From: Oceanobacillus caeni
GTDB lineage: Bacteria; Bacillota; Bacilli; Bacillales; Amphibacillaceae
DNA: 64,000 nt
Direction of reading: 5' to 3'
Assembly (NCBI RefSeq): GCF_019037185.1
Contig: NZ_JAHHXM010000012.1
Span: 1-64,000, forward strand
In this document: piece after piece, positions 51,056 through 60,393 of the stretch
Numbering within the stretch: the stretch's first letter is position 1
Layout: every line of letters begins with the position of its first letter
The notes under the pieces: generated by a model
Databases searched by the model: none
Seen by the model: the letters and a program-made list of their open reading frames with translations, nothing else
Told to the model about the DNA's origin: nothing
Program-made: the position numbers and the translations under genes

Positions 51056-52330
51056 ATGTTAGATTTAAAATATTTACGTAATAATTTTGAAGAAGTAAAA
51101 ACAAAACTTAACCACCGCGGTGAAGATTTATCAGAATTAGACCATTTTGGTGAGGTCGATGAAAGACGTAGACGACTTATTTTAGAAACAGAAACTTTAA
51201 AAGCAAAACGAAATGAAGTGACTAAGCAAATTTCCGCCCTAAAAAGGGAGAAAAAAGATGCTGAGCCTGCAATAAAGGAAATGCGTGAAGTAGGAGACCA
51301 AATAGCGAAATTAGACAAAGAATTAAAAGAGTTAGAAGATAAATTACAACAGATCATGCTTTCTATCCCTAATATTCCCCATGAAAGTGTCCCTGTAGGT
51401 GAAGATGAGGATGATAATGTGGAAGTTCGCAGGTGGGGTGACGTTCCAACATTTGATTTTGAGGATAAAGCACATTGGGATATCGCAACAGATCTTGATA
51501 TTTTAGATTTCGAACGAGCTGGAAAAGTTACGGGAAGTCGGTTTGTTTTTTATAAAGGATTGGGTGCTAGATTAGAACGTGCACTTCTTAACTTTATGAT
51601 GGATTTACATGCAGATAAACATGGTTATACCGAAGTCCTCCCACCGTCTATTGTAAATCGCACAAGCATGACTGGTACTGGACAATTGCCAAAGTTTGAA
51701 GAAGATGCATTTAAAGTAGAAGATTGGGATTATTTCCTAGCCCCTACAGCAGAGGTCCCTGTTACGAATTATCATCGTGATGAAATTTTAAATGTGGATG
51801 ATTTACCACGAAAATATGTAGCATATAGTGCATGTTTCCGTTCTGAAGCGGGATCTGCTGGTCGCGATACAAGAGGATTAATTCGCCAACATCAATTTAA
51901 TAAAGTAGAATTGGTCCAATTTGTGAAGCCAGAAGAGTCTTATGAAACATTAGAAACATTGACAAATCATGCGGAAAAAGTACTACAATTACTTGAATTA
52001 CCTTATCGAGTAATGAGTATGTGTACTGGAGACCTAGGATTTACAGCAGCTAAAAAGTATGACATAGAGGTATGGATTCCGAATCAAAATACGTACCGTG
52101 AAATTTCTTCTTGTTCTAATTTTGAAGACTTCCAAGCAAGACGTGCAGGAATTCGATTCCGTAGAGAAGCAAATGGTAAGCCTGAATTTGTTCATACATT
52201 GAATGGATCCGGATTAGCAATTGGAAGAACAGTTGCAGCAATTCTTGAGAACTATCAACAGGAAGATGGCTCAGTTAAAGTACCAAAAGTCTTGGTTCCT
52301 TATATGGGTGGTTTAGAATATTTGAAGTAA
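51056..52330 (+). CDS. serS: Seryl-tRNA synthetase
   Basis: A 424-aa class II synthetase. An N-terminal antiparallel coiled coil (about 25-105) grips the long variable arm of tRNA-Ser. Catalytic motif 2 is [17 protein letters not shown] (near 262-278) and motif 3 is [15 protein letters not shown] (near 385-399). AAGGAGGAAG lies upstream of the ATG. Preceded by its T-box and followed by a terminator and a tRNA-Ser gene. Confidence 0.97.
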   Translation: MLDLKYLRNNFEEVKTKLNHRGEDLSELDHFGEVDERRRRLILETETLKAKRNEVTKQISALKREKKDAEPAIKEMREVGDQIAKLDKELKELEDKLQQIMLSIPNIPHESVPVGEDEDDNVEVRRWGDVPTFDFEDKAHWDIATDLDILDFERAGKVTGSRFVFYKGLGARLERALLNFMMDLHADKHGYTEVLPPSIVNRTSMTGTGQLPKFEEDAFKVEDWDYFLAPTAEVPVTNYHRDEILNVDDLPRKYVAYSACFRSEAGSAGRDTRGLIRQHQFNKVELVQFVKPEESYETLETLTNHAEKVLQLLELPYRVMSMCTGDLGFTAAKKYDIEVWIPNQNTYREISSCSNFEDFQARRAGIRFRREANGKPEFVHTLNGSGLAIGRTVAAILENYQQEDGSVKVPKVLVPYMGGLEYLK

Positions 52331-52361
52331 AAAAAGGGGGAGTATTTCTCCCTTTTTTTCA
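52329..52361 (+). terminator. Terminator after serS
   Basis: AAAAAAAGGGGGAG pairs with CTCCCTTTTTTT around TATTT. Confidence 0.88.
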
Positions 52362-52414
52362 TAAAAATTATTGACATGCTTGTCGAAAGATGGTATATTA
52401 ATTTTTGTTGTTAC

Positions 52415-52507
52415 GGAGGTATACCCAAGTCTGGCTGAAGGGGTCGGTCTTGAAAACCGAGAGGCGGGTCAAACCGCGCGGGGGTTCGAATCCCTCTACC
52501 TCCTCCA
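52415..52507 (+). tRNA. tRNA-Ser (anticodon TGA)
   Basis: A 93-nt cloverleaf with long variable arm. Acceptor GGAGGTA/TACCTCC, anticodon loop CTTGAAA in GGTCTTGAAAACC, T loop GGGGGTTCGAATCCCTC, and genome-encoded CCA. The discriminator base before CCA is T, whereas B. subtilis tRNA-Ser carries G. A -10-like sequence GGTATATTA precedes it by about 20 nt. Confidence 0.95.
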
Positions 52508-52539
52508 TTTTTAATTAACGCGCACATAACTTTGGAGAT

Positions 52540-52577
52540 AAAAGGACACCGTTACTTATTGTAATGGTGTCTTCTAA
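52540..52577 (+). terminator. Hairpin after tRNA-Ser
   Basis: GACACCGTTAC pairs with GTAATGGTGTC (one bulge-like mismatch) around TTATT, followed by TTCTAAT. Weak T tract. Confidence 0.5.
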
Positions 52578-52629
52578 TATACGAACATTATTTTTAATAA
52601 AGCATATATTACTTTAAATAACTAAATAA

Positions 52630-52864
52630 GTAAGGCAAAGAATAGGCTAGTAGTACATATTTATTCGAAAAGAGAAGGAAGCCATAGGCTGAAAGTTTCC
52701 TACGAAAGAAAGTGTATGAACCTACCTATGAGTCGTTAGTTAAGAAGCTAACCACAGAATACTGTGTTATCAAAAAAGAGAGGGTAATGAATTTACCAAA
52801 TTAGGTGGTACCGCGGAACCCATTCCGTCCTAAATGTTATGATAGGGCGGAATGGGTTTTTTAT
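52630..52864 (+). ncRNA. Proline T-box riboswitch upstream of pyrroline-5-carboxylate reductase
   Basis: The T-box core AGGTGGTACCGCGG lies at 52803-52816, with bulge TGGT suited to a tRNA ending ACCA, as in tRNA-Pro. The terminator AACCCATTCCG/CGGAATGGGTT ends in TTTTTT (52817-52864). The specifier region reads TATGAA-CCT-ACC, a proline codon. Thus proline starvation would induce the proline biosynthesis gene that follows. Confidence 0.92.
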
Positions 52865-52875
52865 ATTATTTTATA

Positions 52876-52896
52876 AGAGGTTGTTCAAAAAGGGGG
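52876..52896 (+). repeat. Solo family B end that supplies a ribosome binding site
   Basis: AGAGGTTGTTCAAAAAGG is the left-hand end of family B, here followed directly by GGGAAGTGAA and the GTG start of the next gene. The AGGGGG at the element edge is the ribosome binding site. Confidence 0.6.
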
Positions 52897-52903
52897 AAGT
52901 GAA

Positions 52904-53716
52904 GTGAAAAAAAACATAACTTTTTTAGGGGCAGGGTCAATCGCTGAGGCAATTTTATCTGGAATTGTAAATGCGGAGATAATTGAAAAGGAAAACATCT
53001 TTGTTACAAATAGAAGTAATCAACAACGCTTAGAGTATTTAGAGGAAAAGTACGGAGTAACAACGGTACAGAATAAAGAAATGGCAATCCGTTCTGCCGA
53101 TATACTTATTTTAGCTATGAAGCCATATGATCTTCACGAATCTTTACAGGGTCTTAAAGGGTTTATTCATAAAGGACAATTAATTATTTCTATTCTTGCA
53201 GGTATTTCAACAGATACGATAACGAAAGAATTAGAAATGGCTTCCCCTGTTATTCGAGTAATGCCAAACACATCGGCAATGATCGGGCATTCTGCAACTG
53301 CATTAAGTAAAGGTCAGCATGCTTCAGAAGAGCATTTAAGGATAGCTGAGGAACTTTTTAAAACCATTGGAACAACAACTCTAGTGAAAGAAGATGACAT
53401 GCATATTGTAACAGCAATTGCTGGTAGTGGTCCTGCTTACTTTTACTATATGGTCGAAGCTATGGTAAAGGCTGCTGTAGAATCAGGCTTTGATCAACAA
53501 ACAGCAAAAGAACTAATTACACAAACGATAAAAGGTGCTGGAGAAATGTTGCAACAATCGGATGACTCTCCTAGTACATTACGAAAAAAAATAACTAGCC
53601 CAAATGGCACTACAGAGGCCGGGATAAATGTCTTAGAACAAAACCATTTTCAACGTATTGTGATGGATTGTGTAAATAAGGCTAAAGAACGTTCTGAGGA
53701 ATTGGGAAAAAACTAA
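52904..53716 (+). CDS. proC: Pyrroline-5-carboxylate reductase
   Basis: A 270-aa NAD(P)H enzyme for the last step of proline synthesis. The Rossmann motif FLGAGSIAEAI lies at residues 6-16, with VMPNTSAMIG (near 118) and the signature AGSGPAYFYYMVEA ... IKGAGEML (near 168-212). GTG start 7 nt after AGGGGG. It follows a proline-type T-box. Bacillus has several paralogues (ProG, ProH, ProI) and the sequence alone does not say which this corresponds to. Confidence 0.93.
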   Translation: MKKNITFLGAGSIAEAILSGIVNAEIIEKENIFVTNRSNQQRLEYLEEKYGVTTVQNKEMAIRSADILILAMKPYDLHESLQGLKGFIHKGQLIISILAGISTDTITKELEMASPVIRVMPNTSAMIGHSATALSKGQHASEEHLRIAEELFKTIGTTTLVKEDDMHIVTAIAGSGPAYFYYMVEAMVKAAVESGFDQQTAKELITQTIKGAGEMLQQSDDSPSTLRKKITSPNGTTEAGINVLEQNHFQRIVMDCVNKAKERSEELGKN

Positions 53717-53725
53717 TCTTCATAT

Positions 53726-53764
53726 AAAAAACTAGTTGTTCTATTAAATGAACAGCTAGTTTTG
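53726..53764 (+). terminator. Terminator after proC
   Basis: AAAACTAGTTGTTC pairs with GAACAGCTAGTTTT around TATTAAAT. Confidence 0.8.
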
Positions 53765-53849
53765 AAATTCAGTTGAATAAGATTAGTTATAGGTCTTTTC
53801 ATTTTGTGAAGTTTTTTGTATAATATAAGATACGGATTTCATTCGATAT

Positions 53850-53922
53850 GGCCTCGTAGCTCAGGGGATAGAGCAATGGTTTCCTAAACCATGTGCCGCA
53901 GGTTCGAATCCTGCCGGGGCCA
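53850..53922 (+). tRNA. tRNA-Arg (anticodon CCT)
   Basis: A 73-nt cloverleaf: acceptor GGCCTCG/CGGGGCC, D arm AGCTCAGGGGATAGAGC, anticodon arm ATGGTTTCCTAAACCAT with CCT, T arm GCAGGTTCGAATCCTGC, discriminator A. CCA is not encoded. It reads AGG codons. Confidence 0.95.
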
Positions 53923-53929
53923 CTTATAT

Positions 53930-53963
53930 TAAGGCATGCTTATTAATTTAGCATGCTTTTTTT
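53930..53963 (+). terminator. Terminator after tRNA-Arg
   Basis: AGGCATGCT pairs with AGCATGCTT around TATTAATTT, then TTTTTT. Confidence 0.82.
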
Positions 53964-54056
53964 AATTTTTAAAACTTCACACTTTAAAATTGTCACAAAA
54001 TATTCTAAAATGGAATTAAGATACCTAATATTTTAATTATTTTATTTAATTAGAAA

Positions 54057-54070
54057 TGTAATCGATTCCA
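54057..54070 (+). promoter_or_regulatory. Candidate cre site (CcpA operator) ahead of acsA
   Basis: TGTAATCGATTCCA matches 13 of 14 positions of TGWNANCGNTNWCA. It lies 4-5 nt before the ribosome binding site, where bound CcpA would block elongation. acsA is glucose-repressed in B. subtilis. Confidence 0.65.
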
Positions 54071-54088
54071 AATGGTGAGGTGAAAGTA

Positions 54089-55804
54089 ATGGATATGAAA
54101 GTGGTTTCAGTAAGAGAGGGAGATTATAACTTAAAGAATTATGATGAGTTCCGTGAGAATTTTTCATGGGATGCTATAGAAAGGAACTTTTCCTGGTATG
54201 AGACTGGAAAAGTAAACATGGCGTATGAGGCGCTAGACCGTCATGCGGAAAATCCAATTACTAAAGATAAGATTGCTTTATTATATTCTTCACCAGAGAG
54301 GGAAGAAACATTAACTTTTTCTCAATTGAGTAAGGATAGTAATAAATTTGCTAATGTTCTTAAGAAATATGGTACTGAAAAAGGGGATAGAGTATTTCTT
54401 TTCATGCCAAGGAGTCCTGAATTTTATACAGCCTTCTTTGGTATTTTAAAAGTGGGTGCCGTTGCAGGTCCGCTTTTTGAAGCCTTTATGGAGCAGGCGG
54501 TACGTGACCGTTTAAAAGATAGTGAGGCAAGAATTCTTATTACAACACCTGATCTTCTTGAAAGGGTACCACAAGCCGACTTACCAGACTTGGAAAAAAT
54601 CATTATTGTCGGGGAAATAAATGATAACTCCAAAAAATATATTCGATATGCTGAAGAAATGGAGGACGCTTCAGAGGAATTTGAAATGGAATGGGTTGAC
54701 TTAGAGGACGGAATGATTCTTCATTATACTTCCGGATCTACAGGAAAACCAAAAGGGGTGTACCATGTTCATAATGCAATGATTCAGCATTATGCTACGG
54801 CATCATGGGTTTTAGATTTGAAACAAGATGATATTTATTGGTGTACTGCTGATCCTGGTTGGGTTACAGGGACTAGCTATGGAATATTTGCTCCTTGGTT
54901 GCATGGAGTGACAAACGTCATTCGTGGTGGGAGATTCACACCTGATGATTGGTATCAAACATTAGAAAAAAATAAAGTTACAGTCTGGTATACGGCACCT
55001 ACAGCGCTACGCATGTTGGTTAGCTATGGCGAGGATAAACTAAGAAGATATAATTTAACTTCCCTTAGACATATTATGAGTGTTGGGGAACCACTTAACC
55101 CTGAAGTCATTACATGGGGAATGAAGGCATTTAATTTAAGAATTCACGATACATGGTGGATGACAGAAACAGGTGCACAACTTATTGCTAATATACCTGC
55201 CTTAGAAATACGTCCCGGATCCATGGGTAAACCAATTCCTGGTATCGAAGCTTCTATCGTCGATAATGAGGGGAATGAGTTACCTCCAAATCAGATGGGA
55301 AACTTGGCTATAAAAGCTGGATGGCCAGCAATGATGCGTAAGATTTGGAATAATCCTTCTAAATATGAAAGTTATTTTATTAATGGATGGTATGTTTCTG
55401 GGGATAGTGCTTACCGTGATGAAGATGGGTACTTCTGGTTCCAAGGTAGATTGGATGATGTCATTAATACCTCTGGTGAGCGAGTTGGTCCATTTGAAGT
55501 GGAAAGTAAATTAATTGAACATGAAGCGGTAGCAGAAGCTGGTGTGATTGGTAAACCACATCCAGAGCGTGGGGAAATTATAAAAGCCTTTATTACATTA
55601 AATGAGGGATATGAAGAATCGCCTGAGTTATTAGAGGATATTCGACAATTTGTAAAAACTGGCTTAAGTGCACATGCCGCTCCACGTGAAATAGAAATAA
55701 CGGATAGTATTCCAAAAACACGTAGCGGGAAAATTATGCGCCGTTTATTGAAATCTTGGGAGTTAGGGTTGCCAACAGGCGACACGTCTACATTAGAAAA
55801 TTAA
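54089..55804 (+). CDS. acsA: Acetate-CoA ligase (acetyl-CoA synthetase) AcsA
   Basis: A 571-aa AMP-forming enzyme that makes acetyl-CoA from acetate. The adenylation P-loop is YTSGSTGKPKGV (near 216-227), followed by WWMTETG (near 354) and the hinge region GRLDDVINTSGERV (near 453). The catalytic lysine Lys548 in RSGKIMRR is the acetylation site in AcsA, controlled by AcuA in Bacillus. I choose ATG 54089, with GAGGTGA 5-6 nt upstream. acuABC does not lie next to it here, unlike B. subtilis. A cre site precedes it. Confidence 0.93.
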   Translation: MDMKVVSVREGDYNLKNYDEFRENFSWDAIERNFSWYETGKVNMAYEALDRHAENPITKDKIALLYSSPEREETLTFSQLSKDSNKFANVLKKYGTEKGDRVFLFMPRSPEFYTAFFGILKVGAVAGPLFEAFMEQAVRDRLKDSEARILITTPDLLERVPQADLPDLEKIIIVGEINDNSKKYIRYAEEMEDASEEFEMEWVDLEDGMILHYTSGSTGKPKGVYHVHNAMIQHYATASWVLDLKQDDIYWCTADPGWVTGTSYGIFAPWLHGVTNVIRGGRFTPDDWYQTLEKNKVTVWYTAPTALRMLVSYGEDKLRRYNLTSLRHIMSVGEPLNPEVITWGMKAFNLRIHDTWWMTETGAQLIANIPALEIRPGSMGKPIPGIEASIVDNEGNELPPNQMGNLAIKAGWPAMMRKIWNNPSKYESYFINGWYVSGDSAYRDEDGYFWFQGRLDDVINTSGERVGPFEVESKLIEHEAVAEAGVIGKPHPERGEIIKAFITLNEGYEESPELLEDIRQFVKTGLSAHAAPREIEITDSIPKTRSGKIMRRLLKSWELGLPTGDTSTLEN

Positions 55805-55810
55805 AGAATG

Positions 55811-55936
55811 TTAAAAAACTTGGCGTTCGCTTTAGCTTGAGCGAATGCCAAGTTGTACTTATGCAAATCTTTACAGTGGGACGAGTAATCGGAGTCTCAC
55901 ATGGGAAGGACTTTTATATTTTCCTTCTTGCTAAAA
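55811..55936 (+). repeat. Family C repeat, best complete copy
   Basis: Three hairpins: I, AACTTGGCGTTCGCT with AGCGAATGCCAAGTT (55815-55854); linker GTACTTATGCAAATCTTTAC; II, GTGGGAC-GAGTAATCGGA-GTCTCAC (55876-55900); III, GGAAGGA with TCCTTC (about 55904-55927). It sits immediately downstream of acsA. Confidence 0.88.
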
Positions 55937-55995
55937 ATAATAAGCGTATTACCTACAAGCAAATAGTTGTAAGGCATCACGCTTATTATTTTTTA
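55934..55995. terminator. Bidirectional terminator between acsA and hmp
   Basis: AATAATAAGCGT pairs with ACGCTTATTATT, with inner CCTACA/TGTAAGG, followed by TTTTTT on plus and AAAATA-rich sequence on minus. Confidence 0.75.
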
Positions 55996-56023
55996 CCTTT
56001 TAGTAATCTACCATGAAACGATA

Positions 56024-57250
56024 TTAATTCGTTATATCGTCAGCGGGTCCAAATATTTCGAAATGGATATCTGATTCATTCGCACCAAATTTAGTTAAGT
56101 TTTGGTACATAGCTCTCATAAATCCTTTTGGTCCACAGAAGTAAAATGCGGCATCGTTAGTTGGTAAAATAGTGCGTAACCATTCATAATCAATATAGCC
56201 TTCTTTATCAAATTGATCTCCTTCAACTGGATTGTCATAAACGGTATAGCTTTTTACTTGTGAGTGATTACGTGTAATTTCATCTACTCGAGCTTTCATA
56301 GCATGGAATTTTCCATTTTTTGCTGCATGAATGTAGTAGACTTCACGTTCAGGCTGTTCTTTAATCACTGTTTCAAGCATACTCATCATTGGTGTTAACC
56401 CTACACCACCACTGATTAGGACAAGCGGACGATTATCTTCTAAGTCTAAAACGAAATCCCCACCAGGTGCACTTATTGGGAGAACACTACCTTCTTCCAA
56501 ACGTTTGTGTAAGAAATTAGAAACAATACCAGCTGGATTATCACCAATTGCGTCTTCCCGTTTTACACTAATACGATAATAATTTTGTCCTGGAGCACAA
56601 GACAAGCTATATTGACGTAGATGATTATAAGGTTGATCTTCTATTTCTGCTTTAACAGTAATATATTGTCCAGGTAAAAACGTTGCTATTTCCCCACCAT
56701 CAACAGGTTGTAGATAGAATGAGGTAATAACATCACTTTCCTTTACTTTTTCTACTACTTTAAAGTCACGGTAATCTACCCAACCACCTTTTTTATTTGC
56801 AACTTCTTCATACATTTCCTTTTCAGTAGAGATAAATACATCAGCAATAACACCATATGCCTTTTCCCAGGCAGTCATGATATCGTCTGTTGCAGCATCT
56901 CCTAATACTTCTTTAATTGCAATTAATAGATTTTCACCGACGATTGGGTAATGTTCTGGTTTAATATTTAAACTTCTATGCTTCTCGCCAATCTGTTTTA
57001 CAACGGGTAAAATTGCTCCAAGGTTATCAATGTACATCGCTGCAGCAAGAACAGTATTTGCAAGCGCCTTTTGTTGATCTCCCTTTCGTTGGTTTGTTTG
57101 GTTAAAAATATTTTTTAATTCCGGATGATTTTTAAACATTGTTTTATAAAAATGTTTTGTTATTTTAGTACCATGTTCTTGAAGTGCTGGAACAGTTGCC
57201 TTTACAGTATCGATTGTTTTTTGGTCTAATGTTAATGTTTCTGTAGCCAT
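56024..57250 (-). CDS. hmp: Flavohemoprotein Hmp (nitric oxide dioxygenase)
   Basis: A 408-aa enzyme that converts NO to nitrate with O2 and NAD(P)H. An N-terminal globin domain (1-140) holds the proximal heme His in IGEKHRSL (near 85) and TyrB10/GlnE7-type residues (FYKTMF near 29, QQKALAN near 53). The FAD domain has RQYSLS (near 206-211), and the NAD domain has [12 protein letters not shown] (near 270) and FCGPKGFM (near 369). ATG 57250 with GGAGTGG 6 nt upstream is preferred to a start five codons earlier. Divergent from nsrR with NsrR-type operators between. Confidence 0.96.
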   Translation of the reverse strand: MATETLTLDQKTIDTVKATVPALQEHGTKITKHFYKTMFKNHPELKNIFNQTNQRKGDQQKALANTVLAAAMYIDNLGAILPVVKQIGEKHRSLNIKPEHYPIVGENLLIAIKEVLGDAATDDIMTAWEKAYGVIADVFISTEKEMYEEVANKKGGWVDYRDFKVVEKVKESDVITSFYLQPVDGGEIATFLPGQYITVKAEIEDQPYNHLRQYSLSCAPGQNYYRISVKREDAIGDNPAGIVSNFLHKRLEEGSVLPISAPGGDFVLDLEDNRPLVLISGGVGLTPMMSMLETVIKEQPEREVYYIHAAKNGKFHAMKARVDEITRNHSQVKSYTVYDNPVEGDQFDKEGYIDYEWLRTILPTNDAAFYFCGPKGFMRAMYQNLTKFGANESDIHFEIFGPADDITN

Positions 57251-57283
57251 TAAAAACCACTCCATTCTATAGGTTTTTTAAAC

Positions 57284-57334
57284 ATGTATTTTATATACAT
57301 CTTTATTGTATATAAAATATTTACATTGTAGCAA
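57284..57334 (-). promoter_or_regulatory. hmp promoter with two NsrR-type operators
   Basis: ATGTATTTTATATACAT (57284-57300) is a near-perfect dyad, and TGTATATAAAATATTTACA (57307-57325) is a second one. On the minus strand a -35 TTGCTA (57334-57329) and -10 TACAAT (57310-57305) are 18 nt apart. The second operator covers the -10 and spacer, the first covers the start point. Confidence 0.8.
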
Positions 57335-57417
57335 TAGGGAAAACGGTAATTGTGTTACAATATTGTGAAAGCGATAAAGAGGTTATTCAAACACACATTT
57401 AAGTGAGGTAAGATAAT

Positions 57418-57858
57418 TTGCAATTAAAAAAGTATACAGATTACTCGTTGCGTGTTTTAATTTTCACAGGTATGAAGTCGGGAGAGGAACTTGCTAATAT
57501 AAAGGAAATCTCTCAAGTATTTAATATATCTCCAAATCATTTAGGTAAAATAGTACATCAATTAAATAAACTGGAATTGCTAGAAACAATAAGAGGGAGA
57601 AATGGGGGATTTCGCCTTGCTAAACCAGCGGATGAAATAAATATTGGTTTACTTGTTCGAGTATTAGAAAGTGAATCACCACTATTAGAATGCTTTGATA
57701 AGGGGTCTAACCATTGCGTGATTACACCTGCTTGTACATTAAAACATGTTTTGAATAGGGCATTACATTCCTTTTATAAGGTTTTAGAGGGTTATACTTT
57801 GCAGGATTTAATCCAAAATGAACAAGAACTAAAAGAACTTATGGGAATTTCAAAATAA
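57418..57858 (+). CDS. nsrR: NsrR, nitric-oxide-sensing Rrf2 repressor
   Basis: A 146-aa Rrf2-family regulator. A winged helix (residues 1-65, with NISPNHLGKIVHQL as recognition helix) is followed by a dimer helix. Cys92, Cys100 and Cys106 match the three [4Fe-4S] ligands of B. subtilis NsrR exactly in number. NO damages the cluster and relieves repression. TTG start after GTGAGGTAAG. Divergent from its expected target hmp. Confidence 0.93.
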   Translation: MQLKKYTDYSLRVLIFTGMKSGEELANIKEISQVFNISPNHLGKIVHQLNKLELLETIRGRNGGFRLAKPADEINIGLLVRVLESESPLLECFDKGSNHCVITPACTLKHVLNRALHSFYKVLEGYTLQDLIQNEQELKELMGISK

Positions 57859-57899
57859 AAAAGTGGATTCTACTCTAATAAGTAAGAATCCACTTTTAT
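57856..57899. terminator. Bidirectional terminator between nsrR and yaaH
   Basis: AAAAGTGGATTCT pairs with AGAATCCACTTTT; A and T runs on both sides serve the two converging genes. Confidence 0.85.
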
Positions 57900-57923
57900 C
57901 ATAAATAAAGTACGCTTAATGAA

Positions 57924-59213
57924 CTATTCCAACTTTGTAACGTTAAATTGGTCTCCTAATAATAGCCAATTTTGCGGAAATGCTAAGCCTAATTTCCAGT
58001 AAGCAATACCGAGTATATCTAACTCCCGAATTAAGTCAAATTTTGCTTGTATGGATCTCGCGTCCTCAAACCATACCTCATGCTCTTTTCCATTTGAATC
58101 CCAATAATGAAAATATGGAGCTTGAGAACCTTCGTCATATTCAATGGCCGCATTATTTTCACGGGCGATTGCAATGGCTCGCTGTGGGCTTACTGCTTTT
58201 GCTGCAGGTCCTCCTTGGACGAATGGAAGGGTCCAGTCATACCCATATAAATTTTGCCCCATTACAATTTTTTCCTTTGGTATTTCTGTTAAGGCATACT
58301 CTAAAACACGACGAACTTCGTCAATCGGAGAAACTGCCATCGGAGGTCCGTAACTATATCCCCATTCATATGTCATTAGTACGACAAAGTCAGCAATCTC
58401 CCCATGTGTTCTATAGTCATGAGCTTCATATAAGGTTCCTTGTTGTGTTGCACTTGTTTTCGGGGCTAAGGCGGTCGACATAATAAGCCCAACCTGGGAT
58501 AAGCGTGCTTTAGCTTTACGTAGAAACTCATTATACGCCTCCCTATCTTCAGGGTTTACAAATTCTATATCAAAGTGGACGTCACGATAACCACCTGCTG
58601 TAGCGGTATTCACTATTTGGTCTAATAATGTATTTTGAACAGCGCTAACGGTCAATATAATATGTGCTAAATCTGAACTAAAGGAACCTTCTTCTAAATT
58701 GGTAACGACCATTGATAGTGATGTACCATATTGCCTAGCTATTTGTGGCAAATTACCGGTAGGAGGCGGACTAAGCGTTCCATCCCGATTCACTTGGTAA
58801 CTGAAATGAGCTAAATAAGTTAAATAAGGAGATGCTTTCCGTGCTGCATTCTCAAGATTTTCGGAAACAGTCCCACCAAGTGGTTCAAAATAAGCTATGG
58901 ATGTTATCGCCCTTTTTTTAGGTGGGGGGACATATAATCTAAAGTTGATAGGCAAATTGGCGTTAACCGAAATGTTGTTAATAGCAGCCAACTCTGTATA
59001 AGGTAATCCGAATTTTCTAGAAATGGAGGAAAGGGAATCTCCCGGTTGTACAAAATAAAACTGGCCTATTATTGGAATAACTAAGGACTGGCCTACTACA
59101 AGTTGATTGGGAGTCTCTAACTCATTAGCTTGGGTAATAGCATTTATAGAGGAATGGTATGTACGTGCTATTTGATACAAAGAATCTCCTGGCTGAACAA
59201 CATGAATTTGCAA
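57924..59213 (-). CDS. yaaH: YaaH/SleL-type spore-lysin N-acetylglucosaminidase
   Basis: A 429-aa spore protein. Two LysM repeats bind peptidoglycan (residues about 2-46, starting IHVVQPGDSLYQIART, and 51-94 with FVQPGDSLSSISRKFG). A GH18 glycosidase domain follows (about 105-425) with catalytic-strand DVHFDIEFV (near 206-214). It cleaves cortical fragments during germination. The TTG at 59213 has AAAGGAGGAAG upstream; an in-frame upstream start would swallow that site. Length matches B. subtilis YaaH (427). Confidence 0.92.
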   Translation of the reverse strand: MQIHVVQPGDSLYQIARTYHSSINAITQANELETPNQLVVGQSLVIPIIGQFYFVQPGDSLSSISRKFGLPYTELAAINNISVNANLPINFRLYVPPPKKRAITSIAYFEPLGGTVSENLENAARKASPYLTYLAHFSYQVNRDGTLSPPPTGNLPQIARQYGTSLSMVVTNLEEGSFSSDLAHIILTVSAVQNTLLDQIVNTATAGGYRDVHFDIEFVNPEDREAYNEFLRKAKARLSQVGLIMSTALAPKTSATQQGTLYEAHDYRTHGEIADFVVLMTYEWGYSYGPPMAVSPIDEVRRVLEYALTEIPKEKIVMGQNLYGYDWTLPFVQGGPAAKAVSPQRAIAIARENNAAIEYDEGSQAPYFHYWDSNGKEHEVWFEDARSIQAKFDLIRELDILGIAYWKLGLAFPQNWLLLGDQFNVTKLE

Positions 59214-59343
59214 TAAACTTCCTCCTTTAAAATGAATGTTTGTTATTACCAATTGTATGAAAATTCGAAAGGACTTATGTCAATGGAATGATATTAATTA
59301 ATAAAAGATACTTGATATATTGTTGAAGAGTCATTATTATTAG

Positions 59344-59841
<498 letters not shown>

Positions 59842-59859
59842 ACTTTACTATTATTTCCA

Positions 59860-59888
59860 TTGCAAAATGAACCTAATACCGATATAAT
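59860..59888 (+). promoter_or_regulatory. Sigma-A promoter of the SRP RNA gene
   Basis: TTGCAA (59860-59865), a 17-nt spacer and TATAAT (59883-59888), placing transcription start at about 59895, exactly at the SRP RNA 5' end. Confidence 0.85.
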
Positions 59889-59895
59889 GATAATT

Positions 59896-60164
59896 ACCGT
59901 GCTAAGCGGGGAGGTAGCGGTGCCCTATACTCGCAATCCGCTATAGCGAGGCCGAATCCCCATTCGAGGTGGGCGATTGTATGGTCTGTCCTTAAGGAAT
60001 TGGCGTTGACGCCCGGGTCCTGCGCAACAGAAACCCACGAACCCTGTCAGGTCCGGAAGGAAGCAGCAGTAAGTGGTCATTTCTGTGTGCCGCAGGGAAG
60101 CCTAGGCTGAGCCATGAACTTAAGTAACGCATATAGTCGTCTCATCGACAATGGGTGCACGGTA
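59896..60164 (+). ncRNA. scr: Signal recognition particle RNA (scRNA, large bacillus form)
   Basis: About 268 nt. The ends pair (ACCGTGC at 59897 with GCACGGT at 60157). The Alu-like 5' part GCTAAGCGGGGAGGTAGCGG and the S-domain signature GTCAGGTCCGGAAGGAAGCA are present. This is the 6S-like SRP RNA of Bacillus, with Alu domain, and acts with Ffh in protein targeting. Confidence 0.96.
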
Positions 60165-60176
60165 TACATAGAATAT

Positions 60177-60209
60177 AAAAAGTTAGAGATAGCATCTCTA
60201 ACTTTTTTT
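60177..60209 (+). terminator. Terminator of the SRP RNA gene
   Basis: AAAAAGTTAGAGAT pairs with ATCTCTAACTTTTT around AGC, followed by TT. Confidence 0.92.
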
Positions 60210-60309
60210 GTACAATAAATTACCTTATGCAGCCTTTATTAATGAAATGATTTTTTCGTGACAGTTCACATTCACCCTTCAAATCGGGTATAATGAAAAT
60301 AAATATAAG

Positions 60310-60378
60310 TGCGTGTTCAAAAGGGAGGATGAAATGCGAAATGTCATTTTCACCGGACCTTTTGAACAACCTCTATAA
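60310..60378 (-). repeat. Family B intergenic repeat, copy 5 (minimal form)
   Basis: On the minus strand: AGAGGTTGTTCAAAAGGTCC, then GGTGAAAATGACATTTCGC, then CATCCTCCCTTTTGAACACG. The whole element is about 69 nt with inverted ends GTTCAAAAG/CTTTTGAAC, and ends 15 nt before dnaX. Confidence 0.88.
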
Positions 60379-60393
60379 AGGGGAATTTACGCT

